Shown: positions 25,451 to 32,801 of the stretch, one piece after another
Position numbering within the stretch: position 1 is the first letter of the stretch
How the letters are laid out: each line of letters begins with the position of its first letter
From: Acidimicrobiaceae bacterium
Lineage (GTDB): Bacteria; Actinomycetota; Acidimicrobiia; Acidimicrobiales; RAAP-2
Assembly (NCBI GenBank): GCA_003164095.1
Contig: PLRX01000145.1
Coordinates: forward strand, 1 to 41,712
Length of the DNA stretch: 41,712 bases
Direction: 5' to 3'
Made by a program: the position numbers and the translations under genes
Notes under the pieces: generated by a model
The model's input: only the letters and a program-made list of their open reading frames with translations
What the model was told of the DNA's origin: nothing
The model's database searches: none

Positions 25451-26386
25451 CTAGGGCCACAGCACGGCCCGCACGTCGGCGGGCCAGCCCTCCGGGTCGG
25501 TGCCGTGGTGGTCGAGCAGAGCGAGGGTGATCCGGTCGACGCCGAAGCCGAAGCAGGCGGTGTGCGCCATCGCCCCGTCCGCCGTGTCGATGCCGAACGG
25601 CCGCGAGAAGTGGTCGAGGTGGCAGTTCGACGACGAGATGGCGGTCGGCCGCCCCTCGGCGAACACCGGCGCCACGATCTCGTACTTCAGCTCCTCGGAG
25701 CGCTGGTTGGCCGCCAGCATCCGGCCGGGCCGGCCGAAGAACGGGTCGTTGGCCACGACCGACTCGACGGTCAGGCCGAGGCCGCCGAGGACCTCGAGGC
25801 CGCGCTCGATCCAGCGGTCGCGGTGGGCCCGGGCCCCTTCGGGCGTACCGAGGTAGACGTAGTCGTGCTGGCGGAACGCCTGCATCCGGAAGGGGTCGGT
25901 GCTCGGCTCGTGCCGGAAGCAGTAGCCGTAGACCTCCACGACCCGGCCGCCCTCGGGCAGCGTGCCCGACTGCGTCGGGTACAGCGGGTGGCACACCGCC
26001 GGGCAGAGCACCATGTCGGTCGACTCGAGCAGCGGAGCGCGGTCCTCGCCCGTCTCGGCGGCGTGCACGAGCTCGGCGTGGCGCCGCTCGTCGCCCCGGA
26101 ACGTGTGGATCGAGCCCATCTGGTCGGGAAACGACTCGAGGTAGCCGTTCTTGACGAAGTTCGACCACGGCATCACCGGTGGGAACCGCACGCTCAGGGC
26201 GTCCTGGTCGGCGCCCACCCGCAGCACCAGCCGGTCGATGGCGTCGGCCACCGACTCGTAGGTGGACGATCGTCCGTAGACGCCGTCGACGTCGGTGGCC
26301 AGCAGCACGCCGTCGTCGAGCAGTGCCGCACGGAAGTCCGCCCACGGCTCGGTGGTGGCGGTCGTGGCATCGAGTACCTCGGCCAT
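25451..26386 (-). CDS. Amino acid:[carrier protein] ligase (class II aaRS-like)
   Basis: 311 residues. It resembles a SerRS-type class II catalytic core without a tRNA-binding arm. Motif 2 is GYCFRHEPSTDPFRMQAFRQ (Arg158, Glu160), and motif 3 is FGFGVDRITLALL (280-292). Cys128/Cys132 (VLCPAVCHPLYP) and Cys255 (SSSNCHLDHF) are candidate ligands of the family's Cys-Glu-Cys zinc site. Characterised Bradyrhizobium homologues activate glycine or alanine with ATP and load it on a phosphopantetheinyl carrier protein. The matching carrier protein and its AcpS lie just upstream. ATG 26386 is preferred; GTG 26395 (overlapping the previous stop as GTGA) is possible. Confidence 0.9.
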   Translation of the reverse strand: MAEVLDATTATTEPWADFRAALLDDGVLLATDVDGVYGRSSTYESVADAIDRLVLRVGADQDALSVRFPPVMPWSNFVKNGYLESFPDQMGSIHTFRGDERRHAELVHAAETGEDRAPLLESTDMVLCPAVCHPLYPTQSGTLPEGGRVVEVYGYCFRHEPSTDPFRMQAFRQHDYVYLGTPEGARAHRDRWIERGLEVLGGLGLTVESVVANDPFFGRPGRMLAANQRSEELKYEIVAPVFAEGRPTAISSSNCHLDHFSRPFGIDTADGAMAHTACFGFGVDRITLALLDHHGTDPEGWPADVRAVLWP

Positions 26387-26391
26387 GGTGC

Positions 26392-27567
26392 TCACTCCCC
26401 CCGCAGGACGAGCAGCATCTGGGCGTTGTTGGCCATGATGCGGTCGTTGTTGACCATGAGGGAGGCGCCCATGGCGTCGCGCAGGTGGCGGCCCAGGCTG
26501 AACGGTGTGTCGAGCCGGTAGGACGCCAGACCGCAGATGAGCATGCACTCGCGGACGATGTCGACGACCAGCGTCGAGGAGGAGACCTTCAGGGCGTTCA
26601 TCCCCACGCCGAAGCCGATGGACGACAGCCGGTCGGCGTCGGTGCCGGCCGCCGCGAAGCGGGCCAGCGACGACTGCACCATGTCGACGAACTGTTGATG
26701 GACCACGGTCACCTCGGCGAGCCGCAAGGCTGCGGGCGGCGTGGTGCCGGGCTTGCGCCGTGCCTCGCGCTGGACGAACCGTCGGGCGAGGTCCACGGCG
26801 TCCGAGGCGATCCCCAGCCACACCGAGGACCACATCAGGTGGGCCATCGGGAGCATGGTGTGCGTCGAGATGTCGGCGTAGGACTCGGGGAACACCTCGT
26901 CGGCGTCGCCGGTGGCCCGCAGGACGAAGCCCGTGCTGCACGTGCCGCGGAACCCCAGGGCGTTCCACTCCCCCACCTGCTCCAGCTCGAGACCGGGCGG
27001 GCGGCACAGGACGATGACCTGATCGCTCTCGGGGCTGTCGGCCGTGCGTCGGGCGGTGACCAGTACGGCGTCGGAGTCGTCGGCGTACGAGATCACGGGT
27101 GCCTGCTTCTCCAGCCGGAAGTGGCCGTCGGTCACCTCGAGGGCGCAGACGCTGGACCGCACATCGCCGCCGGTACCGACCTCGGTGGTGGCCGAGGCCA
27201 GGAGGTACTGGTGCCCGGCGAGCTCCTGGAGGTAGTTCTGCAGTGCCTCGCTGCGGCCGTGGCGGACGAGACAGGCCACCTGGATGTGGTGCATGGCCAC
27301 GACCATTGCGCTCGAGGCGCACCGGCGGCCGAGGGACACCAGGCCCTGCGACACCTCTTCGAGCGAGGCACCGCCCCCGCCGAATTCGACCGGCACCAGT
27401 GCCGCCAGCAGACCCTCGGCCTTCAGCGCCTCGATGGTCTCGGTCGGGAAGCGCGCCCTGTCGTCGACATCGGCGGCGGCCGGACCGGCCACCTCGTCGG
27501 CGATGGCGGTCATGCGGGCGGCCACGTCGCCGGCCCGTGTCATCGGTGCCACGTTGCTCGTGTGCAT
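26392..27567 (-). CDS. Acyl-CoA dehydrogenase-like flavoprotein, probable carrier-protein-linked oxidase
   Basis: 391 residues with the ACAD three-domain plan: N-terminal helices (about 15-120), middle beta domain (LLASATTEVGTGGDV, FRLEKQAPVISYADDSDAVLV, NALGFRGTCSTGF) and C-terminal helices. The region that normally ends in a catalytic YEG-type Glu reads GRHLRDAMGASLMVNND (359-375), so the usual base is missing, as in monooxygenase-type members. It binds FAD by family inference. Position between carrier protein and amino acid:[carrier protein] ligase suggests it acts on the carrier-bound aminoacyl group, analogous in idea to prolyl-carrier-protein dehydrogenases. 7 bases separate it from the carrier-protein gene. 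Confidence 0.85.
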   Translation of the reverse strand: MHTSNVAPMTRAGDVAARMTAIADEVAGPAAADVDDRARFPTETIEALKAEGLLAALVPVEFGGGGASLEEVSQGLVSLGRRCASSAMVVAMHHIQVACLVRHGRSEALQNYLQELAGHQYLLASATTEVGTGGDVRSSVCALEVTDGHFRLEKQAPVISYADDSDAVLVTARRTADSPESDQVIVLCRPPGLELEQVGEWNALGFRGTCSTGFVLRATGDADEVFPESYADISTHTMLPMAHLMWSSVWLGIASDAVDLARRFVQREARRKPGTTPPAALRLAEVTVVHQQFVDMVQSSLARFAAAGTDADRLSSIGFGVGMNALKVSSSTLVVDIVRECMLICGLASYRLDTPFSLGRHLRDAMGASLMVNNDRIMANNAQMLLVLRGE

Positions 27568-27574
27568 CGCTCCG

Positions 27575-27820
27575 TCAACCTCCCGTCAGTTCGAGCACGC
27601 CTGACCGGATGGCCGCGATCGACACGAAGGTGGACTTCTTCAACATCTTCTCGGAGAACTCGAAGTCGAAGGCGTCCTCGAGCGCGAGCATCACGTTGAC
27701 GCTCGCGTGCGACGTCATGCCCGCCCCGAACAGGTCGGTGTCGTCGCTCAGCGAGTCCACCGGCACCGCCAGGCGACCGTGATCCGCCAGCACCTGGCGG
27801 ATCGTCTCGTCTACCGTCAT
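27575..27820 (-). CDS. Free-standing acyl/aminoacyl carrier protein
   Basis: 81 residues, acidic, four-helix carrier fold. DTDLFGAGMTSHASVNVMLA places the phosphopantetheine attachment Ser at residue 37 (M-T-S-H rather than the D-S-L of fatty-acid ACP). The unusual motif fits a dedicated partner of the amino acid:[carrier protein] ligase. ATG 27820 overlaps the AcpS stop (TGATG), so it is translationally coupled to the enzyme that would modify it. Confidence 0.9.
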   Translation of the reverse strand: MTVDETIRQVLADHGRLAVPVDSLSDDTDLFGAGMTSHASVNVMLALEDAFDFEFSEKMLKKSTFVSIAAIRSGVLELTGG

Positions 27821-28254
27821 CAAACTCCCCGTTCTCTCTGTAGGCACCGGCCGACCACGACGGCCCCTGCGACCGTCGACTCGTGCGACAGACTGACCAC
27901 GAGCTCGCCGATACCCGCTTCGGCGGCCAGCTCCGCGGCCTGACCGGACAGGCGGATCTCGCACCATCCTCCTGTCATCCGGTGTATTTCGATACTACGC
28001 CAGTCAGGTTGCAGTTCGACAGGTCGAAGTACCTTGACCACGGCTTCTTTGGCCGCGAAGCGCGCCGCCAGTGACTCGACGGCATACGCGCCACGACCGC
28101 GTGCCGGGCCCTCCGCAGTACGGCACGTCTCGATCTCGTGCGGCGTGAACAGCCGGGTCACGTAGCGGTCGCCGAAGTGGTCGACGGACGCCGCGACCTC
28201 CTCGACGGACACGAGGTCCATCCCGACCCGCAGCGACTCGGTCGGTGCGCTCAC
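27820..28254 (-). CDS. Holo-[acyl-carrier-protein] synthase (AcpS-type phosphopantetheinyl transferase)
   Basis: 144 residues. AcpS motifs: VGMDLVSVEEV (Mg-binding Asp13), FTPHEIETC, SLAARFAAKEAVVKVL (Glu70) and the C-terminal SLSHESTVAGAVVV. It transfers 4'-phosphopantetheine from CoA to the carrier-protein Ser. Its place directly before the carrier-protein gene suggests it is dedicated to that carrier rather than to fatty-acid synthesis; a second housekeeping AcpS should exist elsewhere. GTG 28254 overlaps the upstream glycosyltransferase stop as GTGA. Confidence 0.92.
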   Translation of the reverse strand: MSAPTESLRVGMDLVSVEEVAASVDHFGDRYVTRLFTPHEIETCRTAEGPARGRGAYAVESLAARFAAKEAVVKVLRPVELQPDWRSIEIHRMTGGWCEIRLSGQAAELAAEAGIGELVVSLSHESTVAGAVVVGRCLQRERGV

Positions 28255-29447
28255 GACGCCACCCGCTCGCCGGCAGCCGTCACGCTGCGGTACACGGACC
28301 GGTACGACTCGGCGATGACCGGCCAGGCGAACTCCGCCACCCGGGACCGTCCGGCCGCGGCCACGGACCGGCGGAAGGCGGCGTCGGACAGCAGCCGGCC
28401 GAGTGCGGTCGACATCGCGACCGTGTCGAACGGGTCGACCAGCAGTCCGTCCTCGCCGTCCCGGACGAACTCCGGCGGCCCGCCGTGGTCGGTGGCCAGC
28501 ACGGCGGTGCCGGCACGCCAGCCTTCGAGGACGACGATCCCGAACGGCTCGAGCCGGCTCGGCATGACGAACACGGCGGCGCCCGCCATGGCGGCGGCCA
28601 CCTGTTCGCGCGACAGCCGGCCGACGAAGTGGACGTGGTCGCCGATGCCCGACTCCTCGGCCTGGGCCTCCAGCCGTTCGAGGGCGTTGCCCGTGCCGCC
28701 GATCACCAGGTCGGCGGTGCGGACCCCGGGGTCCATGGCCGCGTAGCCGGCCAGCAGGAGGTCGAATCCCTTCTTGGCGACGACCCGGCCGAGCGCCAGC
28801 ACGTAGGGCACGGCGCCGAGCGGGGCCGGCAGGTCGACGGTCGTGGGATCGGCGCCGGCCGCTGCGTCGTCGTCGGCCGGGGCGACCCCGTTGAAGATCA
28901 CCCGGCCGCCGCATGCCGGCAGCCCGAACCGGGAAACTGCGTCGTCCAGGGTGAACTGCGAGCAGGCCGTGACCGCGGCGGCCGTGCGGAGCCCGGCCCG
29001 CAGAGCGGACCGCAGGACCTGTGAGGTCTCGAAGATGTCGGCGTCGTCCATCAGGGTCTCCCCCTGGAGCGTCACGACGAGGGGGACGCGGCAGAGCCGG
29101 GCGAGTGCGGTGGCATAGGCGCCGTTCGGCCCGAAGCACTGGACGTGCAGGACATCGGGTCGGAAGATGGACACCGCACGACGGAGCGACCGCATCGTGC
29201 GCCAGCCCGTCGTCGTGGCGTGGGAGACGGCCGACAGACTGGTGGCCGGCAGCGGCATGGGGAACCTGCGGACCACGAGGCCGTCCCGCACCTCGACGGT
29301 CTCGGCGGCGCGGTCGTCGGGCAGCCCGGTCCACACCTCGACCTCGTCGCCGGCAGCGACGAGGGCGAGGGCGAGGTGCCGGGTCAGCTCCTCCACGCCA
29401 CCCACCGACGGGGGGTAGGCGCTCGGCAGCAGGGCGATACGCGTCAC
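28251..29447 (-). CDS. GT4-family glycosyltransferase
   Basis: 398 residues, GT-B fold. The N-terminal LPSAYPPSVGGVEELTRHLA is typical of GT4. The donor domain has YVLALGRVVAKKGFDLLL, VIGGTGNALERL and HFVGRLSREQVAAAMAGA, with the EX7E motif EPFGIVVLE. GGAGG about 7 bases before GTG 29447 sets the start. It is translationally coupled (GTGA) to the AcpS-carrier-protein-ligase set, so it probably builds or extends the glycan that this set modifies. Confidence 0.92.
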   Translation of the reverse strand: MTRIALLPSAYPPSVGGVEELTRHLALALVAAGDEVEVWTGLPDDRAAETVEVRDGLVVRRFPMPLPATSLSAVSHATTTGWRTMRSLRRAVSIFRPDVLHVQCFGPNGAYATALARLCRVPLVVTLQGETLMDDADIFETSQVLRSALRAGLRTAAAVTACSQFTLDDAVSRFGLPACGGRVIFNGVAPADDDAAAGADPTTVDLPAPLGAVPYVLALGRVVAKKGFDLLLAGYAAMDPGVRTADLVIGGTGNALERLEAQAEESGIGDHVHFVGRLSREQVAAAMAGAAVFVMPSRLEPFGIVVLEGWRAGTAVLATDHGGPPEFVRDGEDGLLVDPFDTVAMSTALGRLLSDAAFRRSVAAAGRSRVAEFAWPVIAESYRSVYRSVTAAGERVAS

Positions 29448-29482
29448 GACGTCACCTCCGGCCGAGGTCGGCGGGCGCACGA

Positions 29483-29497
29483 CGCGCCCGGGGCGCG
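29483..29497. other. GC hairpin between two genes of the leftward operon
   Basis: CGCGCC (29483-29488) pairs with GGCGCG (29492-29497). It lies in the 117-bp gap between the membrane protein gene ending at 29565 and the GT4 gene starting at 29447. It could attenuate or separate transcription of the carrier-protein module from the upstream polymerase genes. Confidence 0.3.
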
Positions 29498-29564
29498 CCG
29501 TCGTCCGGCGTCGTCGGGCATCGGGTGCCGGCCGGGCAGGGCGGAAGGGGTCAAGGGTCTGATC

Positions 29565-30737
29565 CTACGAAAGACTCGGGTCGAGCCAGGGTTCGAGGGC
29601 GGCGAGGGTGGCACCCGACGGCGGAGGGGCGAGCGTGCTCCAGTCGCCCACGCCGGGGGACCAGTAGTCGGAGAAGGCGGCGGCGTACCAGCCGGACAGG
29701 TAGCCCTGCTCGGCGCAGTCGCACTCGGGGGCCCAGCTGGGCGGGTCGATCCCGAGGATGGCCGACACCTGGGCGTGACCGCCCGCGGGCTCGACGTAGG
29801 CGGCGTCGACCTCGTGGCCGATCTCGAAGGCGGTGATCCCGGCCAGCTGCTGGATCGTCTCACCGGGGTACACGTAGAGGGTCGAGACCCCGCCCTTCTG
29901 GCCCCATGTGAAGTCGGTGTTGCCGTAGAAGCCCGGCGACGGGGCGTCGGAAATGGGGAAGAAGCGGATCGAGTAACCGGGAATCTGCTGCCACGGGTAG
30001 CGGACCAGGGTCAGTGCGGCGGCACCCATGCCCTCCGGCGTGGTCGGCGGCACGGTCGTCGGCGGCACGGTCGTCGGCGGCACGGTCGAGGGCACGGTGG
30101 TCGGGGGGACAGTTGTCTGGGAGACGGTGGCCGGCGTCGCAGTGGCGACGGTGGCGGCAGGAACGGCGGCGGCACTGCGCACGGTCGGCGTCGCGGCAGC
30201 GGCCACACCCGTCAGGCCGCCGAGCGTGTCCGACGGCAGTGCCAGGGTCACGTCGGCGCCGTGCGAAGTGAGCCGCGACTGGGACTGGGACGACACCAGC
30301 AGGACGGCACCGATGACCACCGCCACCACGGCCACCACCACCAGGACGTCGAGTCGGAGGAGCCTCCGCCACGGATCGAAGAAGACCCGGGACAGGGCTG
30401 CCCGCAGGCCGGGCCGGCGACGGTCGATCCCGACGTAGGACTCGGACAGGACCAGCCGCGGGTCGTCGAGGTCGGCCAGCGCGTCGAGCTCGGCCGGAGG
30501 GGCGACGGGCAGGTCGGCGGTCGGCGATACCAGTTGCCCGGCGGCCTGCATCGTCCCGACCCGGTCCTGCAGCTCGCGCCAGGCCTCGAACGGATCGACG
30601 GGCGCGACCGCGATGTCGGCGCCTCCAGTGGTCCGCTTGTCAGTCGTGCCTGAAGCCATACCTGGAGATCGGCAGGTCTGGGCGGCAACTGAAGTTGTCG
30701 GGACGGTCGCGTCCCGTCGCCGCACAACGGTGGACAC
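29565..30737 (-). CDS. Single-pass membrane protein with YVGxDRRR motif and degenerate metallopeptidase-like exodomain
   Basis: 390 residues. The cytosolic part (1-129) carries DPRLVLSESYVGIDRRR (92-108). One membrane segment (130-149) is followed by a Ser/Thr/Pro linker with repeated TTVPP (about 208-233) and an extracytoplasmic domain (about 240-385). The latter has ITAFEIGHEVDAAYVEP (301-317), which resembles an HExxH-type peptidase helix with the first His replaced by Phe304, and CDCAEQGYLSGWYAAAF with two close Cys. It shares the juxtamembrane motif with the protein encoded just upstream (30750-31667). Likely a cell-envelope protein of polysaccharide assembly; function unknown. GTG 30737 chosen: 12 bases after the previous stop, with GGGAG upstream. 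Confidence 0.75.
   Translation of the reverse strand: MSTVVRRRDATVPTTSVAAQTCRSPGMASGTTDKRTTGGADIAVAPVDPFEAWRELQDRVGTMQAAGQLVSPTADLPVAPPAELDALADLDDPRLVLSESYVGIDRRRPGLRAALSRVFFDPWRRLLRLDVLVVVAVVAVVIGAVLLVSSQSQSRLTSHGADVTLALPSDTLGGLTGVAAAATPTVRSAAAVPAATVATATPATVSQTTVPPTTVPSTVPPTTVPPTTVPPTTPEGMGAAALTLVRYPWQQIPGYSIRFFPISDAPSPGFYGNTDFTWGQKGGVSTLYVYPGETIQQLAGITAFEIGHEVDAAYVEPAGGHAQVSAILGIDPPSWAPECDCAEQGYLSGWYAAAFSDYWSPGVGDWSTLAPPPSGATLAALEPWLDPSLS
30046..30090 (-). repeat. 15-bp tandem repeat coding for TTVPP linker
   Basis: Three head-to-tail copies of a 15-base unit (GGCGGCACGGTCGTC on the plus strand; the last copy differs in 2 bases). They encode the TTVPP repeats of the wall-spanning linker. 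In frame, so copy-number change would only alter linker length. Confidence 0.75.
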
Positions 30738-30749
30738 GGTGGCTCCCGC

Positions 30750-31667
30750 TCAGGAGCCGGCGGGAGCGCCGCTGGTGCCCCCGCCCGTGGTGCCCGTCGT
30801 ACTGCTGCCCCCGGTGCCCGACGAACCACCCGACGGGCGGCTCGGCTGGGTGCCGCCGTGGCGTGCCGCCCGGGCCGCAGCGCGTGCTGCCGCCTGTGCG
30901 GCCCGGCGTTGGGCAGCTGCCGCCTGCGCGGCGGCACGTGCCTGTGCAGCCTGGGACTTCGCCTGTGCGCGGGCCTCGGCTGCCGCTGCGGCGACGGACG
31001 CCTGCCGGGCGGCCTGGGTGACGTGGGTGGCCGCTGCTGCTGCTGCCCGGCCCGATACTGCCGCCGGGGAAGGTGCGGCCTGCACGCGGGCCAGGGTCCG
31101 CTCGTACGCGGCGTCGGCCCGGGCGATCTGCCGGGGCGTGGCGCCGAAGGTGTGCTGCGTGCGTTGCCCGCGGTCGGTCGTGGCCGGTGCGGCCTTGGTG
31201 ACTGCCGGCGGCGTGCCCGTCGCGGCCGGAGGGACCGACCGGGAGGCGATGACCGTGAGCGACGCCACGAAGACCACCGTCATGACTGCGATCTGGACGA
31301 CCCGGCGGAGGAACCGGCCCCGGCGACCGCCGGGCGGTGCCAGCTCGTCCCACGTGCGGTCGACGCGGCGGCGGTCGGGTCCGACGTAGCCGTGGGAGAT
31401 GACGAGCGTCGGGTCGTGGAGGTCGACCAGCCAACCCGGGTCGAGGACCACCTCGACGTGGCCGGGGGGCACGACCACCGGGAGCCGGTCGGGCTCCCCG
31501 TCGGGGAGGGCGAGGGTGTCGTCCCGTCCTGCGAGGAGTTCGACCGCGGTCAGGACGGTGCCCGCGGACACCGTCCTGCGGTGTCCCTCCTGTCCACGGG
31601 TGAGGAGCCCCTGCACCCCGGACGACCGATCGAATCCCTGCCCAGTCATCACCTGCAGCATCGGCAC
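30750..31667 (-). CDS. Single-pass membrane protein with YVGxDRRR motif and Ala-rich exoplasmic coiled coil
   Basis: 305 residues. The cytosolic domain (1-120) contains DPTLVISHGYVGPDRRR (85-101), matching the motif of the next gene product in sequence and distance to the membrane. One membrane segment (about 122-141) follows. The exoplasmic part has a long Ala/Arg/Gln-rich helix (about 200-270; repeated AQAAA/RAAAR) and a Gly/Ser/Thr-rich tail. No enzyme motif is seen. It may be a scaffold or linker of the polysaccharide machinery. Start uncertain: GTG 31667, ATG 31661 and ATG 31649 are all in frame and none has a good ribosome-binding site. Confidence 0.7.
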   Translation of the reverse strand: MPMLQVMTGQGFDRSSGVQGLLTRGQEGHRRTVSAGTVLTAVELLAGRDDTLALPDGEPDRLPVVVPPGHVEVVLDPGWLVDLHDPTLVISHGYVGPDRRRVDRTWDELAPPGGRRGRFLRRVVQIAVMTVVFVASLTVIASRSVPPAATGTPPAVTKAAPATTDRGQRTQHTFGATPRQIARADAAYERTLARVQAAPSPAAVSGRAAAAAATHVTQAARQASVAAAAAEARAQAKSQAAQARAAAQAAAAQRRAAQAAARAAARAARHGGTQPSRPSGGSSGTGGSSTTGTTGGGTSGAPAGS

Positions 31668-31751
31668 GATCGAGAGTCAGCTGTAGCCAGCGTCGACCGC
31701 TGCGCGGCCGCTCGGCCGGGCGACCGCCGCCACCCGACGGCGCCGGCTACG

Positions 31752-32801
31752 TCAGACGGGCAGTCCCAGTGTGCGGTAGACCTCGGCCGTCCCGCGGGCG
31801 GTGCGCTCCCACGTCAGGGCGCGGACAGCCACCGCACCGCGTGCGGCCAACTCGGCGCGCCCGGCGTCGTCGGCCAGCAGGTCCCCGAGGGTGGCGGCCA
31901 GTCCCTGCACGTCGCCCGGTGTGAAGGTCGCAGCCCCCTCCCCCACCACCTCGGCGACGACCGGCACCGGGGTCGACACCACCGGCGCCCCGCACGCCAT
32001 AGCCTCGACCGGCGGCAGTCCGAACCCCTCGTAGGTCGACGCGTAGCCGACCAGGGTCGCCGCGCCGTAGAGCGCGGGCAGGTCGCCGCCCGGCACGTGG
32101 CCGATCTCGACCACGGAGTCGGGAGCCGACGCGCCCCACAGCCCGTGGCCTGTCAGGACCAGCGGCACACCGACGATCCGGCACGCCTCGGCCAGGGTGC
32201 CGAGGTCTTTGCGCGGCTCGATGTTGCCCACGTGGAGGACGAAGCGGTCCGGCAGTCGGTAGTGGGCCCGGACCCGGTCGATCTCGGCGGACGACGCCGG
32301 CACGAGGGAGGGCCCGGGTGCCTCGTGGACCACCACGGCGTCCCTGCCGCACAGCTCCCGCACCCGGCCGGCCGTGAAGGCCGACACGGCGATGACGGCA
32401 TCGGCCCGACGCAGGGCGGTCCGCATCAGCAGGCGCTCACCCGCCACCCGGTGACGTGGGAACGCCCACGGGACGTCGAAGATGGCGAGGTCGTGGACCG
32501 TGGTGACCTGCAGCCCGGTCCGCCGCAGCGGAAGGTCCACGTCGAGGCCGTGGACCAGGTCGCAGGGGCCGAACCCCCGTGCTCCGGCCAGGGCGCGGCG
32601 CACGCCGTGGGACTCCGCCAGAACGAGTGGCGTCACCCCGTCGGGCAGCTCGCCACGGCCGGTGGGCCGCACGGCTGCCACCAGATCGGCGTCCACCGCC
32701 GGCACGAGGGCCGCCAGCAGCTCGCGGATGTACGTGCTGACGCCCCCGCCACGGAGGTCGAGGGGGAGGGCGTTGAAGGTGATCCTCGGGCGGGTGCTCA
32801 C
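31752..32801 (-). CDS. GT4-family glycosyltransferase (mannosyltransferase-like)
   Basis: 349 residues. The N-terminal GGGVSTYIRELLAAL glycine loop, TVHDLAIFDVPWAFP and VSAFTAGRVREL are typical of the WbdA/WfcD-like GT4 group. The donor domain has FVLHVGNIEPRKDLGTLAEA, with the EX7E motif EGFGLPPVE. GTG 32801 overlaps the polymerase stop (GTGA), so it is translationally coupled to the Wzy-like gene. It adds one sugar of the repeat unit; donor not predictable. Confidence 0.92.
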   Translation of the reverse strand: MSTRPRITFNALPLDLRGGGVSTYIRELLAALVPAVDADLVAAVRPTGRGELPDGVTPLVLAESHGVRRALAGARGFGPCDLVHGLDVDLPLRRTGLQVTTVHDLAIFDVPWAFPRHRVAGERLLMRTALRRADAVIAVSAFTAGRVRELCGRDAVVVHEAPGPSLVPASSAEIDRVRAHYRLPDRFVLHVGNIEPRKDLGTLAEACRIVGVPLVLTGHGLWGASAPDSVVEIGHVPGGDLPALYGAATLVGYASTYEGFGLPPVEAMACGAPVVSTPVPVVAEVVGEGAATFTPGDVQGLAATLGDLLADDAGRAELAARGAVAVRALTWERTARGTAEVYRTLGLPV

